Assembly (NCBI GenBank): GCA_946699065.1
Contig: CAMPDV010002156.1
Span: 1-64,000, forward strand
DNA: 64,000 bases
Direction: 5' to 3'
Origin: Loxodes magnus
Lineage: Eukaryota > Ciliophora > Karyorelictea > Loxodida > Loxodidae
Positions within the stretch are counted from its first letter, which is position 1, and every line of letters begins with the position of its first letter. Below are positions 40,001 through 56,400 of this stretch, piece by piece. Under the pieces are notes generated by a model. That model ran no database searches and was not told where the DNA came from. It was given only the letters and a program-made list of their open reading frames with translations. The position numbers were made by a program, and so were the translations under genes.

Positions 40001-43000
40001 CTTAAAACTGAAATTCTACCTTCTCTTATTACTTTACTTCTTCACTTTTCTAAATACTTATTACTTCTCAAAGCATACTCCTTTAAACCGAAACTCTACC
40101 TTCTTTTCTTACTTTACTTCTTCACTTTTCATTAGGCTAACTTTCATCTACAAGCATATCTTGACTAACCGAATACAGATTCGTAATTGTGACATTACTA
40201 CTAACATTTTGGATATTCTAACTTATATTTTAGTGCTTGCTAAGCAAACTTATCATTAGATATTCTTTTTCTTACTTTACTTCTTCACTTTTCTAAATAC
40301 TTATTACTTCTCAAAGCATACTCCTTAAAACTGAAATTCTACCTTCTCTTATTACTTTACTTCTTCACTTTTCTAAATACTTATTACTTCTCAAAGCATA
40401 CTCCTTTAAACCGAAACTCTACCTTCTTTTCTTACTTTACTTCTTCACTTTTCATTAGGCTAACTTTCATCTACAAGCATATCTTGACTAACCGAATACA
40501 GATTCGTAATTGTGACATTACTACTAACATTTTGGATATTCTAACTTATATTTTAGTGCTTGCTAAGCAAACTTATCATTAGATATTCTTTTTCTTACTT
40601 TACTTCTTCACTTTTCTAAATACTTATTACTTCTCAAAGCATAGTACTTAAAACTGAAATTCTATCTTCTTTTCTTACTTTACTTCTTCACTTTTCTAAA
40701 TACTTATTACTTCTCAAAGCATACTCCTTAAAACTGAAATTCTACCTTCTCTTATTACTTTACTTCTTCACTTTTCTAAATACTTATTACTTCTCAAAGC
40801 ATACTCCTTTAAACCGAAACTCTACCTTCTTTTCTTACTTTACTTCTTCACTTTTCATTAGGCTAACTTTCATCTACAAGCATATCTTGACTAACCGAAT
40901 ACAGATTCGTAATTGTGACATTACTACTAACATTTTGGATATTCTAACTTATATTTTAGTGCTTGCTAAGCAAACTTATCATTAGATATTCTTTTTCTTA
41001 CTTTACTTCTTCACTTTTCTAAATACTTATTACTTCTCAAAGCATACTCCTTAAAACTGAAATTCTACCTTCTCTTATTACTTTACTTCTTCACTTTTCT
41101 AAATACTTATTACTTCTCAAAGCATACTCCTTAAAACTGAAACTCTATCTTCTTTTCTTACTTTACTTCTTCACTTTTCATTAGGCTAACTTTCATCTAC
41201 AAGCATATCTTGACTAACCGAATACAGATTCGTAATTGTGACATTACTACTAACATTTTGGATATTCTAACTTATATTTTAGTGCTTGCTAAGCAAACTT
41301 ATCATTAGATATTCTTTTTCTTACTTTACTTCTTCACTTTTCTAAATACTTATTACTTCTCAAAGCATAGTACTTAAAACTGAAATTCTATCTTCTTTTC
41401 TTACTTTACTTCTTCACTTTTCTAAATACTTATTACTTCTCAAAGCATACTCCTTAAAACTGAAATTCTACCTTCTCTTATTACTTTACTTCTTCACTTT
41501 TCTAAATACTTATTACTTCTCAAAGCATACTCCTTTAAACCGAAACTCTACCTTCTTTTCTTACTTTACTTCTTCACTTTTCATTAGGCTAACTTTCATC
41601 TACAAGCATATCTTGACTAACCGAATACAGATTCGTAATTGTGACATTACTACTAACATTTTGGATATTCTAACTTATATTTTAGTGCTTGCTAAGCAAA
41701 CTTATCATTAGATATTCTTTTTCTTACTTTACTTCTTCACTTTTCTAAATACTTATTACTTCTCAAAGCATACTCCTTAAAACTGAAATTCTACCTTCTC
41801 TTATTACTTTACTTCTTCACTTTTCTAAATACTTATTACTTCTCAAAGCATACTCCTTTAAACCGAAACTCTACCTTCTTTTCTTACTTTACTTCTTCAC
41901 TTTTCATTAGGCTAACTTTCATCTACAAGCATATCTTGACTAACCGAATACAGATTCGTAATTGTGACATTACTACTAACATTTTGGATATTCTAACTTA
42001 TATTTTAGTGCTTGCTAAGCAAACTTATCATTAGATATTCTTTTTCTTACTTTACTTCTTCACTTTTCTAAATACTTATTACTTCTCAAAGCATACTCCT
42101 TAAAACTGAAATTCTACCTTCTCTTATTACTTTACTTCTTCACTTTTCTAAATACTTATTACTTCTCAAAGCATACTCCTTAAAACTGAAACTCTATCTT
42201 CTTTTCTTACTTTACTTCTTCACTTTTCATTAGGCTAACTTTCATCTACAAGCATATCTTGACTAACCGAATACAGATTCGTAATTGTGACATTACTACT
42301 AACATTTTGGATATTCTAACTTATATTTTAGTGCTTGCTAAGCAAACTTATCATTAGATATTCTTTTTCTTACTTTACTTCTTCACTTTTCTAAATACTT
42401 ATTACTTCTCAAAGCATAGTACTTAAAACTGAAATTCTATCTTCTTTTCTTACTTTACTTCTTCACTTTTCTAAATACTTATTACTTCTCAAAGCATACT
42501 CCTTAAAACTGAAATTCTACCTTCTCTTATTACTTTACTTCTTCACTTTTCTAAATACTTATTACTTCTCAAAGCATACTCCTTTAAACCGAAACTCTAC
42601 CTTCTTTTCTTACTTTACTTCTTCACTTTTCATTAGGCTAACTTTCATCTACAAGCATATCTTGACTAACCGAATACAGATTCGTAATTGTGACATTACT
42701 ACTAACATTTTGGATATTCTAACTTATATTTTAGTGCTTGCTAAGCAAACTTATCATTAGATATTCTTTTTCTTACTTTACTTCTTCACTTTTCTAAATA
42801 CTTATTACTTCTCAAAGCATACTCCTTAAAACTGAAATTCTACCTTCTCTTATTACTTTACTTCTTCACTTTTCTAAATACTTATTACTTCTCAAAGCAT
42901 ACTCCTTAAAACTGAAACTCTATCTTCTTTTCTTACTTTACTTCTTCACTTTTCATTAGGCTAACTTTCATCTACAAGCATATCTTGACTAACCGAATAC

Positions 43001-46000
43001 AGATTCGTAATTGTGACATTACTACTAACATTTTGGATATTCTAACTTATATTTTAGTGCTTGCTAAGCAAACTTATCATTAGATATTCTTTTTCTTACT
43101 TTACTTCTTCACTTTTCTAAATACTTATTACTTCTCAAAGCATAGTACTTAAAACTGAAATTCTATCTTCTTTTCTTACTTTACTTCTTCACTTTTCTAA
43201 ATACTTATTACTTCTCAAAGCATACTCCTTAAAACTGAAATTCTACCTTCTCTTATTACTTTACTTCTTCACTTTTCTAAATACTTATTACTTCTCAAAG
43301 CATACTCCTTTAAACCGAAACTCTACCTTCTTTTCTTACTTTACTTCTTCACTTTTCATTAGGCTAACTTTCATCTACAAGCATATCTTGACTAACCGAA
43401 TACAGATTCGTAATTGTGACATTACTACTAACATTTTGGATATTCTAACTTATATTTTAGTGCTTGCTAAGCAAACTTATCATTAGATATTCTTTTTCTT
43501 ACTTTACTTCTTCACTTTTCTAAATACTTATTACTTCTCAAAGCATACTCCTTAAAACTGAAATTCTACCTTCTCTTATTACTTTACTTCTTCACTTTTC
43601 TAAATACTTATTACTTCTCAAAGCATACTCCTTAAAACTGAAACTCTATCTTCTTTTCTTACTTTACTTCTTCACTTTTCATTAGGCTAACTTTCATCTA
43701 CAAGCATATCTTGACTAACCGAATACAGATTCGTAATTGTGACATTACTACTAACATTTTGGATATTCTAACTTATATTTTAGTGCTTGCTAAGCAAACT
43801 TATCATTAGATATTCTTTTTCTTACTTTACTTCTTCACTTTTCTAAATACTTATTACTTCTCAAAGCATACTCCTTAAAACTGAAATTCTACCTTCTCTT
43901 ATTACTTTACTTCTTCACTTTTCTAAATACTTATTACTTCTCAAAGCATACTCCTTAAAACTGAAACTCTATCTTCTTTTCTTACTTTACTTCTTCACTT
44001 TTCATTAGGCTAACTTTCATCTACAAGCATATCTTGACTAACCGAATACAGATTCGTAATTGTGACATTACTACTAACATTTTGGATATTCTAACTTATA
44101 TTTTAGTGCTTGCTAAGCAAACTTATCATTAGATATTCTTTTTCTTACTTTACTTCTTCACTTTTCTAAATACTTATTACTTCTCAAAGCATAGTACTTA
44201 AAACTGAAATTCTATCTTCTTTTCTTACTTTACTTCTTCACTTTTCTAAATACTTATTACTTCTCAAAGCATACTCCTTAAAACTGAAATTCTACCTTCT
44301 CTTATTACTTTACTTCTTCACTTTTCTAAATACTTATTACTTCTCAAAGCATACTCCTTTAAACCGAAACTCTACCTTCTTTTCTTACTTTACTTCTTCA
44401 CTTTTCATTAGGCTAACTTTCATCTACAAGCATATCTTGACTAACCGAATACAGATTCGTAATTGTGACATTACTACTAACATTTTGGATATTCTAACTT
44501 ATATTTTAGTGCTTGCTAAGCAAACTTATCATTAGATATTCTTTTTCTTACTTTACTTCTTCACTTTTCTAAATACTTATTACTTCTCAAAGCATACTCC
44601 TTAAAACTGAAATTCTACCTTCTCTTATTACTTTACTTCTTCACTTTTCTAAATACTTATTACTTCTCAAAGCATACTCCTTAAAACTGAAACTCTATCT
44701 TCTTTTCTTACTTTACTTCTTCACTTTTCATTAGGCTAACTTTCATCTACAAGCATATCTTGACTAACCGAATACAGATTCGTAATTGTGACATTACTAC
44801 TAACATTTTGGATATTCTAACTTATATTTTAGTGCTTGCTAAGCAAACTTATCATTAGATATTCTTTTTCTTACTTTACTTCTTCACTTTTCTAAATACT
44901 TATTACTTCTCAAAGCATACTCCTTAAAACTGAAATTCTACCTTCTCTTATTACTTTACTTCTTCACTTTTCTAAATACTTATTACTTCTCAAAGCATAC
45001 TCCTTAAAACTGAAACTCTATCTTCTTTTCTTACTTTACTTCTTCACTTTTCATTAGGCTAACTTTCATCTACAAGCATATCTTGACTAACCGAATACAG
45101 ATTCGTAATTGTGACATTACTACTAACATTTTGGATATTCTAACTTATATTTTAGTGCTTGCTAAGCAAACTTATCATTAGATATTCTTTTTCTTACTTT
45201 ACTTCTTCACTTTTCTAAATACTTATTACTTCTCAAAGCATAGTACTTAAAACTGAAATTCTATCTTCTTTTCTTACTTTACTTCTTCACTTTTCTAAAT
45301 ACTTATTACTTCTCAAAGCATACTCCTTAAAACTGAAATTCTACCTTCTCTTATTACTTTACTTCTTCACTTTTCTAAATACTTATTACTTCTCAAAGCA
45401 TACTCCTTTAAACCGAAACTCTACCTTCTTTTCTTACTTTACTTCTTCACTTTTCATTAGGCTAACTTTCATCTACAAGCATATCTTGACTAACCGAATA
45501 CAGATTCGTAATTGTGACATTACTACTAACATTTTGGATATTCTAACTTATATTTTAGTGCTTGCTAAGCAAACTTATCATTAGATATTCTTTTTCTTAC
45601 TTTACTTCTTCACTTTTCTAAATACTTATTACTTCTCAAAGCATACTCCTTAAAACTGAAATTCTACCTTCTCTTATTACTTTACTTCTTCACTTTTCTA
45701 AATACTTATTACTTCTCAAAGCATACTCCTTAAAACTGAAACTCTATCTTCTTTTCTTACTTTACTTCTTCACTTTTCATTAGGCTAACTTTCATCTACA
45801 AGCATATCTTGACTAACCGAATACAGATTCGTAATTGTGACATTACTACTAACATTTTGGATATTCTAACTTATATTTTAGTGCTTGCTAAGCAAACTTA
45901 TCATTAGATATTCTTTTTCTTACTTTACTTCTTCACTTTTCTAAATACTTATTACTTCTCAAAGCATAGTACTTAAAACTGAAATTCTATCTTCTTTTCT

Positions 46001-47681
46001 TACTTTACTTCTTCACTTTTCTAAATACTTATTACTTCTCAAAGCATACTCCTTAAAACTGAAATTCTACCTTCTCTTATTACTTTACTTCTTCACTTTT
46101 CTAAATACTTATTACTTCTCAAAGCATACTCCTTTAAACCGAAACTCTACCTTCTTTTCTTACTTTACTTCTTCACTTTTCATTAGGCTAACTTTCATCT
46201 ACAAGCATATCTTGACTAACCGAATACAGATTCGTAATTGTGACATTACTACTAACATTTTGGATATTCTAACTTATATTTTAGTGCTTGCTAAGCAAAC
46301 TTATCATTAGATATTCTTTTTCTTACTTTACTTCTTCACTTTTCTAAATACTTATTACTTCTCAAAGCATACTCCTTAAAACTGAAATTCTACCTTCTCT
46401 TATTACTTTACTTCTTCACTTTTCTAAATACTTATTACTTCTCAAAGCATACTCCTTAAAACTGAAACTCTATCTTCTTTTCTTACTTTACTTCTTCACT
46501 TTTCATTAGGCTAACTTTCATCTACAAGCATATCTTGACTAACCGAATACAGATTCGTAATTGTGACATTACTACTAACATTTTGGATATTCTAACTTAT
46601 ATTTTAGTGCTTGCTAAGCAAACTTATCATTAGATATTCTTTTTCTTACTTTACTTCTTCACTTTTCTAAATACTTATTACTTCTCAAAGCATAGTACTT
46701 AAAACTGAAATTCTATCTTCTTTTCTTACTTTACTTCTTCACTTTTCTAAATACTTATTACTTCTCAAAGCATACTCCTTAAAACTGAAATTCTACCTTC
46801 TCTTATTACTTTACTTCTTCACTTTTCTAAATACTTATTACTTCTCAAAGCATACTCCTTTAAACCGAAACTCTACCTTCTTTTCTTACTTTACTTCTTC
46901 ACTTTTCATTAGGCTAACTTTCATCTACAAGCATATCTTGACTAACCGAATACAGATTCGTAATTGTGACATTACTACTAACATTTTGGATATTCTAACT
47001 TATATTTTAGTGCTTGCTAAGCAAACTTATCATTAGATATTCTTTTTCTTACTTTACTTCTTCACTTTTCTAAATACTTATTACTTCTCAAAGCATACTC
47101 CTTAAAACTGAAATTCTACCTTCTCTTATTACTTTACTTCTTCACTTTTCTAAATACTTATTACTTCTCAAAGCATACTCCTTAAAACTGAAACTCTATC
47201 TTCTTTTCTTACTTTACTTCTTCACTTTTCATTAGGCTAACTTTCATCTACAAGCATATCTTGACTAACCGAATACAGATTCGTAATTGTGACATTACTA
47301 CTAACATTTTGGATATTCTAACTTATATTTTAGTGCTTGCTAAGCAAACTTATCATTAGATATTCTTTTTCTTACTTTACTTCTTCACTTTTCTAAATAC
47401 TTATTACTTCTCAAAGCATACTCCTTAAAACTGAAATTCTACCTTCTCTTATTACTTTACTTCTTCACTTTTCTAAATACTTATTACTTCTCAAAGCATA
47501 CTCCTTAAAACTGAAACTCTATCTTCTTTTCTTACTTTACTTCTTCACTTTTCATTAGGCTAACTTTCATCTACAAGCATATCTTGACTAACCGAATACA
47601 GATTCGTAATTGTGACATTACTACTAACATTTTGGATATTCTAACTTATATTTTAGTGCTTGCTAAGCAAACTTATCATTA

Positions 47682-50425
47682 GATATTCTTTTTCTTACTT
47701 TACTTCTTCACTTTTCTAAATACTTATTACTTCTCAAAGCATAGTACTTAAAACTGAAATTCTATCTTCTTTTCTTACTTTACTTCTTCACTTTTCTAAA
47801 TACTTATTACTTCTCAAAGCATACTCCTTAAAACTGAAATTCTACCTTCTCTTATTACTTTACTTCTTCACTTTTCTAAATACTTATTACTTCTCAAAGC
47901 ATACTCCTTTAAACCGAAACTCTACCTTCTTTTCTTACTTTACTTCTTCACTTTTCATTAGGCTAACTTTCATCTACAAGCATATCTTGACTAACCGAAT
48001 ACAGATTCGTAATTGTGACATTACTACTAACATTTTGGATATTCTAACTTATATTTTAGTGCTTGCTAAGCAAACTTATCATTAGATATTCTTTTTCTTA
48101 CTTTACTTCTTCACTTTTCTAAATACTTATTACTTCTCAAAGCATACTCCTTAAAACTGAAATTCTACCTTCTCTTATTACTTTACTTCTTCACTTTTCT
48201 AAATACTTATTACTTCTCAAAGCATACTCCTTAAAACTGAAACTCTATCTTCTTTTCTTACTTTACTTCTTCACTTTTCATTAGGCTAACTTTCATCTAC
48301 AAGCATATCTTGACTAACCGAATACAGATTCGTAATTGTGACATTACTACTAACATTTTGGATATTCTAACTTATATTTTAGTGCTTGCTAAGCAAACTT
48401 ATCATTAGATATTCTTTTTCTTACTTTACTTCTTCACTTTTCTAAATACTTATTACTTCTCAAAGCATACTCCTTAAAACTGAAATTCTACCTTCTCTTA
48501 TTACTTTACTTCTTCACTTTTCTAAATACTTATTACTTCTCAAAGCATACTCCTTAAAACTGAAACTCTATCTTCTTTTCTTACTTTACTTCTTCACTTT
48601 TCATTAGGCTAACTTTCATCTACAAGCATATCTTGACTAACCGAATACAGATTCGTAATTGTGACATTACTACTAACATTTTGGATATTCTAACTTATAT
48701 TTTAGTGCTTGCTAAGCAAACTTATCATTAGATATTCTTTTTCTTACTTTACTTCTTCACTTTTCTAAATACTTATTACTTCTCAAAGCATAGTACTTAA
48801 AACTGAAATTCTATCTTCTTTTCTTACTTTACTTCTTCACTTTTCTAAATACTTATTACTTCTCAAAGCATACTCCTTAAAACTGAAACTCTATCTTCTT
48901 TTCTTACTTTACTTCTTCACTTTTCATTAGGCTAACTTTCATCTACAAGCATATCTTGACTAACCGAATACAGATTCGTAATTGTGACATTACTACTAAC
49001 ATTTTGGATATTCTAACTTATATTTTAGTGCTTGCTAAGCAAACTTATCATTAGATATTCTTTTTCTTACTTTACTTCTTCACTTTTCTAAATACTTATT
49101 ACTTCTCAAAGCATAGTACTTAAAACTGAAATTCTATCTTCTTTTCTTACTTTACTTCTTCACTTTTCTAAATACTTATTACTTCTCAAAGCATACTCCT
49201 TAAAACTGAAATTCTACCTTCTCTTATTACTTTACTTCTTCACTTTTCTAAATACTTATTACTTCTCAAAGCATACTCCTTTAAACCGAAACTCTACCTT
49301 CTTTTCTTACTTTACTTCTTCACTTTTCATTAGGCTAACTTTCATCTACAAGCATATCTTGACTAACCGAATACAGATTCGTAATTGTGACATTACTACT
49401 AACATTTTGGATATTCTAACTTATATTTTAGTGCTTGCTAAGCAAACTTATCATTAGATATTCTTTTTCTTACTTTACTTCTTCACTTTTCTAAATACTT
49501 ATTACTTCTCAAAGCATACTCCTTAAAACTGAAATTCTACCTTCTCTTATTACTTTACTTCTTCACTTTTCTAAATACTTATTACTTCTCAAAGCATACT
49601 CCTTAAAACTGAAACTCTATCTTCTTTTCTTACTTTACTTCTTCACTTTTCATTAGGCTAACTTTCATCTACAAGCATATCTTGACTAACCGAATACAGA
49701 TTCGTAATTGTGACATTACTACTAACATTTTGGATATTCTAACTTATATTTTAGTGCTTGCTAAGCAAACTTATCATTAGATATTCTTTTTCTTACTTTA
49801 CTTCTTCACTTTTCTAAATACTTATTACTTCTCAAAGCATACTCCTTAAAACTGAAATTCTACCTTCTCTTATTACTTTACTTCTTCACTTTTCTAAATA
49901 CTTATTACTTCTCAAAGCATACTCCTTAAAACTGAAACTCTATCTTCTTTTCTTACTTTACTTCTTCACTTTTCATTAGGCTAACTTTCATCTACAAGCA
50001 TATCTTGACTAACCGAATACAGATTCGTAATTGTGACATTACTACTAACATTTTGGATATTCTAACTTATATTTTAGTGCTTGCTAAGCAAACTTATCAT
50101 TAGATATTCTTTTTCTTACTTTACTTCTTCACTTTTCTAAATACTTATTACTTCTCAAAGCATAGTACTTAAAACTGAAATTCTATCTTCTTTTCTTACT
50201 TTACTTCTTCACTTTTCTAAATACTTATTACTTCTCAAAGCATACTCCTTAAAACTGAAACTCTATCTTCTTTTCTTACTTTACTTCTTCACTTTTCATT
50301 AGGCTAACTTTCATCTACAAGCATATCTTGACTAACCGAATACAGATTCGTAATTGTGACATTACTACTAACATTTTGGATATTCTAACTTATATTTTAG
50401 TGCTTGCTAAGCAAACTTATCATTA
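47682..50425. repeat. Tandem duplication of a 1372-bp four-unit string
   Basis: The string L S S AC1 occupies 47682-49053 and again 49054-50425. AC1 (A-C1-module, at 48731 and 50103) is seen nowhere else in the window, so the two copies come from one duplication. The following L S S continues the pattern without AC1. Confidence 0.88.
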
Positions 50426-53400
50426 GATATTCTTTTTCTTACTTTACTTCTTCACTTTTCTAAATACTTATTACTTCTCAAAGCATAGTACTTAAAACTG
50501 AAATTCTATCTTCTTTTCTTACTTTACTTCTTCACTTTTCTAAATACTTATTACTTCTCAAAGCATACTCCTTAAAACTGAAATTCTACCTTCTCTTATT
50601 ACTTTACTTCTTCACTTTTCTAAATACTTATTACTTCTCAAAGCATACTCCTTTAAACCGAAACTCTACCTTCTTTTCTTACTTTACTTCTTCACTTTTC
50701 ATTAGGCTAACTTTCATCTACAAGCATATCTTGACTAACCGAATACAGATTCGTAATTGTGACATTACTACTAACATTTTGGATATTCTAACTTATATTT
50801 TAGTGCTTGCTAAGCAAACTTATCATTAGATATTCTTTTTCTTACTTTACTTCTTCACTTTTCTAAATACTTATTACTTCTCAAAGCATACTCCTTAAAA
50901 CTGAAATTCTACCTTCTCTTATTACTTTACTTCTTCACTTTTCTAAATACTTATTACTTCTCAAAGCATACTCCTTAAAACTGAAACTCTATCTTCTTTT
51001 CTTACTTTACTTCTTCACTTTTCATTAGGCTAACTTTCATCTACAAGCATATCTTGACTAACCGAATACAGATTCGTAATTGTGACATTACTACTAACAT
51101 TTTGGATATTCTAACTTATATTTTAGTGCTTGCTAAGCAAACTTATCATTAGATATTCTTTTTCTTACTTTACTTCTTCACTTTTCTAAATACTTATTAC
51201 TTCTCAAAGCATACTCCTTAAAACTGAAATTCTACCTTCTCTTATTACTTTACTTCTTCACTTTTCTAAATACTTATTACTTCTCAAAGCATACTCCTTA
51301 AAACTGAAACTCTATCTTCTTTTCTTACTTTACTTCTTCACTTTTCATTAGGCTAACTTTCATCTACAAGCATATCTTGACTAACCGAATACAGATTCGT
51401 AATTGTGACATTACTACTAACATTTTGGATATTCTAACTTATATTTTAGTGCTTGCTAAGCAAACTTATCATTAGATATTCTTTTTCTTACTTTACTTCT
51501 TCACTTTTCTAAATACTTATTACTTCTCAAAGCATAGTACTTAAAACTGAAATTCTATCTTCTTTTCTTACTTTACTTCTTCACTTTTCTAAATACTTAT
51601 TACTTCTCAAAGCATACTCCTTAAAACTGAAATTCTACCTTCTCTTATTACTTTACTTCTTCACTTTTCTAAATACTTATTACTTCTCAAAGCATACTCC
51701 TTTAAACCGAAACTCTACCTTCTTTTCTTACTTTACTTCTTCACTTTTCATTAGGCTAACTTTCATCTACAAGCATATCTTGACTAACCGAATACAGATT
51801 CGTAATTGTGACATTACTACTAACATTTTGGATATTCTAACTTATATTTTAGTGCTTGCTAAGCAAACTTATCATTAGATATTCTTTTTCTTACTTTACT
51901 TCTTCACTTTTCTAAATACTTATTACTTCTCAAAGCATACTCCTTAAAACTGAAATTCTACCTTCTCTTATTACTTTACTTCTTCACTTTTCTAAATACT
52001 TATTACTTCTCAAAGCATACTCCTTAAAACTGAAACTCTATCTTCTTTTCTTACTTTACTTCTTCACTTTTCATTAGGCTAACTTTCATCTACAAGCATA
52101 TCTTGACTAACCGAATACAGATTCGTAATTGTGACATTACTACTAACATTTTGGATATTCTAACTTATATTTTAGTGCTTGCTAAGCAAACTTATCATTA
52201 GATATTCTTTTTCTTACTTTACTTCTTCACTTTTCTAAATACTTATTACTTCTCAAAGCATAGTACTTAAAACTGAAATTCTATCTTCTTTTCTTACTTT
52301 ACTTCTTCACTTTTCTAAATACTTATTACTTCTCAAAGCATACTCCTTAAAACTGAAATTCTACCTTCTCTTATTACTTTACTTCTTCACTTTTCTAAAT
52401 ACTTATTACTTCTCAAAGCATACTCCTTTAAACCGAAACTCTACCTTCTTTTCTTACTTTACTTCTTCACTTTTCATTAGGCTAACTTTCATCTACAAGC
52501 ATATCTTGACTAACCGAATACAGATTCGTAATTGTGACATTACTACTAACATTTTGGATATTCTAACTTATATTTTAGTGCTTGCTAAGCAAACTTATCA
52601 TTAGATATTCTTTTTCTTACTTTACTTCTTCACTTTTCTAAATACTTATTACTTCTCAAAGCATACTCCTTAAAACTGAAATTCTACCTTCTCTTATTAC
52701 TTTACTTCTTCACTTTTCTAAATACTTATTACTTCTCAAAGCATACTCCTTAAAACTGAAACTCTATCTTCTTTTCTTACTTTACTTCTTCACTTTTCAT
52801 TAGGCTAACTTTCATCTACAAGCATATCTTGACTAACCGAATACAGATTCGTAATTGTGACATTACTACTAACATTTTGGATATTCTAACTTATATTTTA
52901 GTGCTTGCTAAGCAAACTTATCATTAGATATTCTTTTTCTTACTTTACTTCTTCACTTTTCTAAATACTTATTACTTCTCAAAGCATAGTACTTAAAACT
53001 GAAATTCTATCTTCTTTTCTTACTTTACTTCTTCACTTTTCTAAATACTTATTACTTCTCAAAGCATACTCCTTAAAACTGAAATTCTACCTTCTCTTAT
53101 TACTTTACTTCTTCACTTTTCTAAATACTTATTACTTCTCAAAGCATACTCCTTTAAACCGAAACTCTACCTTCTTTTCTTACTTTACTTCTTCACTTTT
53201 CATTAGGCTAACTTTCATCTACAAGCATATCTTGACTAACCGAATACAGATTCGTAATTGTGACATTACTACTAACATTTTGGATATTCTAACTTATATT
53301 TTAGTGCTTGCTAAGCAAACTTATCATTAGATATTCTTTTTCTTACTTTACTTCTTCACTTTTCTAAATACTTATTACTTCTCAAAGCATACTCCTTAAA

Positions 53401-56400
53401 ACTGAAATTCTACCTTCTCTTATTACTTTACTTCTTCACTTTTCTAAATACTTATTACTTCTCAAAGCATACTCCTTAAAACTGAAACTCTATCTTCTTT
53501 TCTTACTTTACTTCTTCACTTTTCATTAGGCTAACTTTCATCTACAAGCATATCTTGACTAACCGAATACAGATTCGTAATTGTGACATTACTACTAACA
53601 TTTTGGATATTCTAACTTATATTTTAGTGCTTGCTAAGCAAACTTATCATTAGATATTCTTTTTCTTACTTTACTTCTTCACTTTTCTAAATACTTATTA
53701 CTTCTCAAAGCATACTCCTTAAAACTGAAATTCTACCTTCTCTTATTACTTTACTTCTTCACTTTTCTAAATACTTATTACTTCTCAAAGCATACTCCTT
53801 AAAACTGAAACTCTATCTTCTTTTCTTACTTTACTTCTTCACTTTTCATTAGGCTAACTTTCATCTACAAGCATATCTTGACTAACCGAATACAGATTCG
53901 TAATTGTGACATTACTACTAACATTTTGGATATTCTAACTTATATTTTAGTGCTTGCTAAGCAAACTTATCATTAGATATTCTTTTTCTTACTTTACTTC
54001 TTCACTTTTCTAAATACTTATTACTTCTCAAAGCATAGTACTTAAAACTGAAATTCTATCTTCTTTTCTTACTTTACTTCTTCACTTTTCTAAATACTTA
54101 TTACTTCTCAAAGCATACTCCTTAAAACTGAAATTCTACCTTCTCTTATTACTTTACTTCTTCACTTTTCTAAATACTTATTACTTCTCAAAGCATACTC
54201 CTTTAAACCGAAACTCTACCTTCTTTTCTTACTTTACTTCTTCACTTTTCATTAGGCTAACTTTCATCTACAAGCATATCTTGACTAACCGAATACAGAT
54301 TCGTAATTGTGACATTACTACTAACATTTTGGATATTCTAACTTATATTTTAGTGCTTGCTAAGCAAACTTATCATTAGATATTCTTTTTCTTACTTTAC
54401 TTCTTCACTTTTCTAAATACTTATTACTTCTCAAAGCATACTCCTTAAAACTGAAATTCTACCTTCTCTTATTACTTTACTTCTTCACTTTTCTAAATAC
54501 TTATTACTTCTCAAAGCATACTCCTTAAAACTGAAACTCTATCTTCTTTTCTTACTTTACTTCTTCACTTTTCATTAGGCTAACTTTCATCTACAAGCAT
54601 ATCTTGACTAACCGAATACAGATTCGTAATTGTGACATTACTACTAACATTTTGGATATTCTAACTTATATTTTAGTGCTTGCTAAGCAAACTTATCATT
54701 AGATATTCTTTTTCTTACTTTACTTCTTCACTTTTCTAAATACTTATTACTTCTCAAAGCATACTCCTTAAAACTGAAATTCTACCTTCTCTTATTACTT
54801 TACTTCTTCACTTTTCTAAATACTTATTACTTCTCAAAGCATACTCCTTAAAACTGAAACTCTATCTTCTTTTCTTACTTTACTTCTTCACTTTTCATTA
54901 GGCTAACTTTCATCTACAAGCATATCTTGACTAACCGAATACAGATTCGTAATTGTGACATTACTACTAACATTTTGGATATTCTAACTTATATTTTAGT
55001 GCTTGCTAAGCAAACTTATCATTAGATATTCTTTTTCTTACTTTACTTCTTCACTTTTCTAAATACTTATTACTTCTCAAAGCATAGTACTTAAAACTGA
55101 AATTCTATCTTCTTTTCTTACTTTACTTCTTCACTTTTCTAAATACTTATTACTTCTCAAAGCATACTCCTTAAAACTGAAATTCTACCTTCTCTTATTA
55201 CTTTACTTCTTCACTTTTCTAAATACTTATTACTTCTCAAAGCATACTCCTTTAAACCGAAACTCTACCTTCTTTTCTTACTTTACTTCTTCACTTTTCA
55301 TTAGGCTAACTTTCATCTACAAGCATATCTTGACTAACCGAATACAGATTCGTAATTGTGACATTACTACTAACATTTTGGATATTCTAACTTATATTTT
55401 AGTGCTTGCTAAGCAAACTTATCATTAGATATTCTTTTTCTTACTTTACTTCTTCACTTTTCTAAATACTTATTACTTCTCAAAGCATACTCCTTAAAAC
55501 TGAAATTCTACCTTCTCTTATTACTTTACTTCTTCACTTTTCTAAATACTTATTACTTCTCAAAGCATACTCCTTAAAACTGAAACTCTATCTTCTTTTC
55601 TTACTTTACTTCTTCACTTTTCATTAGGCTAACTTTCATCTACAAGCATATCTTGACTAACCGAATACAGATTCGTAATTGTGACATTACTACTAACATT
55701 TTGGATATTCTAACTTATATTTTAGTGCTTGCTAAGCAAACTTATCATTAGATATTCTTTTTCTTACTTTACTTCTTCACTTTTCTAAATACTTATTACT
55801 TCTCAAAGCATACTCCTTAAAACTGAAATTCTACCTTCTCTTATTACTTTACTTCTTCACTTTTCTAAATACTTATTACTTCTCAAAGCATACTCCTTAA
55901 AACTGAAACTCTATCTTCTTTTCTTACTTTACTTCTTCACTTTTCATTAGGCTAACTTTCATCTACAAGCATATCTTGACTAACCGAATACAGATTCGTA
56001 ATTGTGACATTACTACTAACATTTTGGATATTCTAACTTATATTTTAGTGCTTGCTAAGCAAACTTATCATTAGATATTCTTTTTCTTACTTTACTTCTT
56101 CACTTTTCTAAATACTTATTACTTCTCAAAGCATAGTACTTAAAACTGAAATTCTATCTTCTTTTCTTACTTTACTTCTTCACTTTTCTAAATACTTATT
56201 ACTTCTCAAAGCATACTCCTTAAAACTGAAATTCTACCTTCTCTTATTACTTTACTTCTTCACTTTTCTAAATACTTATTACTTCTCAAAGCATACTCCT
56301 TTAAACCGAAACTCTACCTTCTTTTCTTACTTTACTTCTTCACTTTTCATTAGGCTAACTTTCATCTACAAGCATATCTTGACTAACCGAATACAGATTC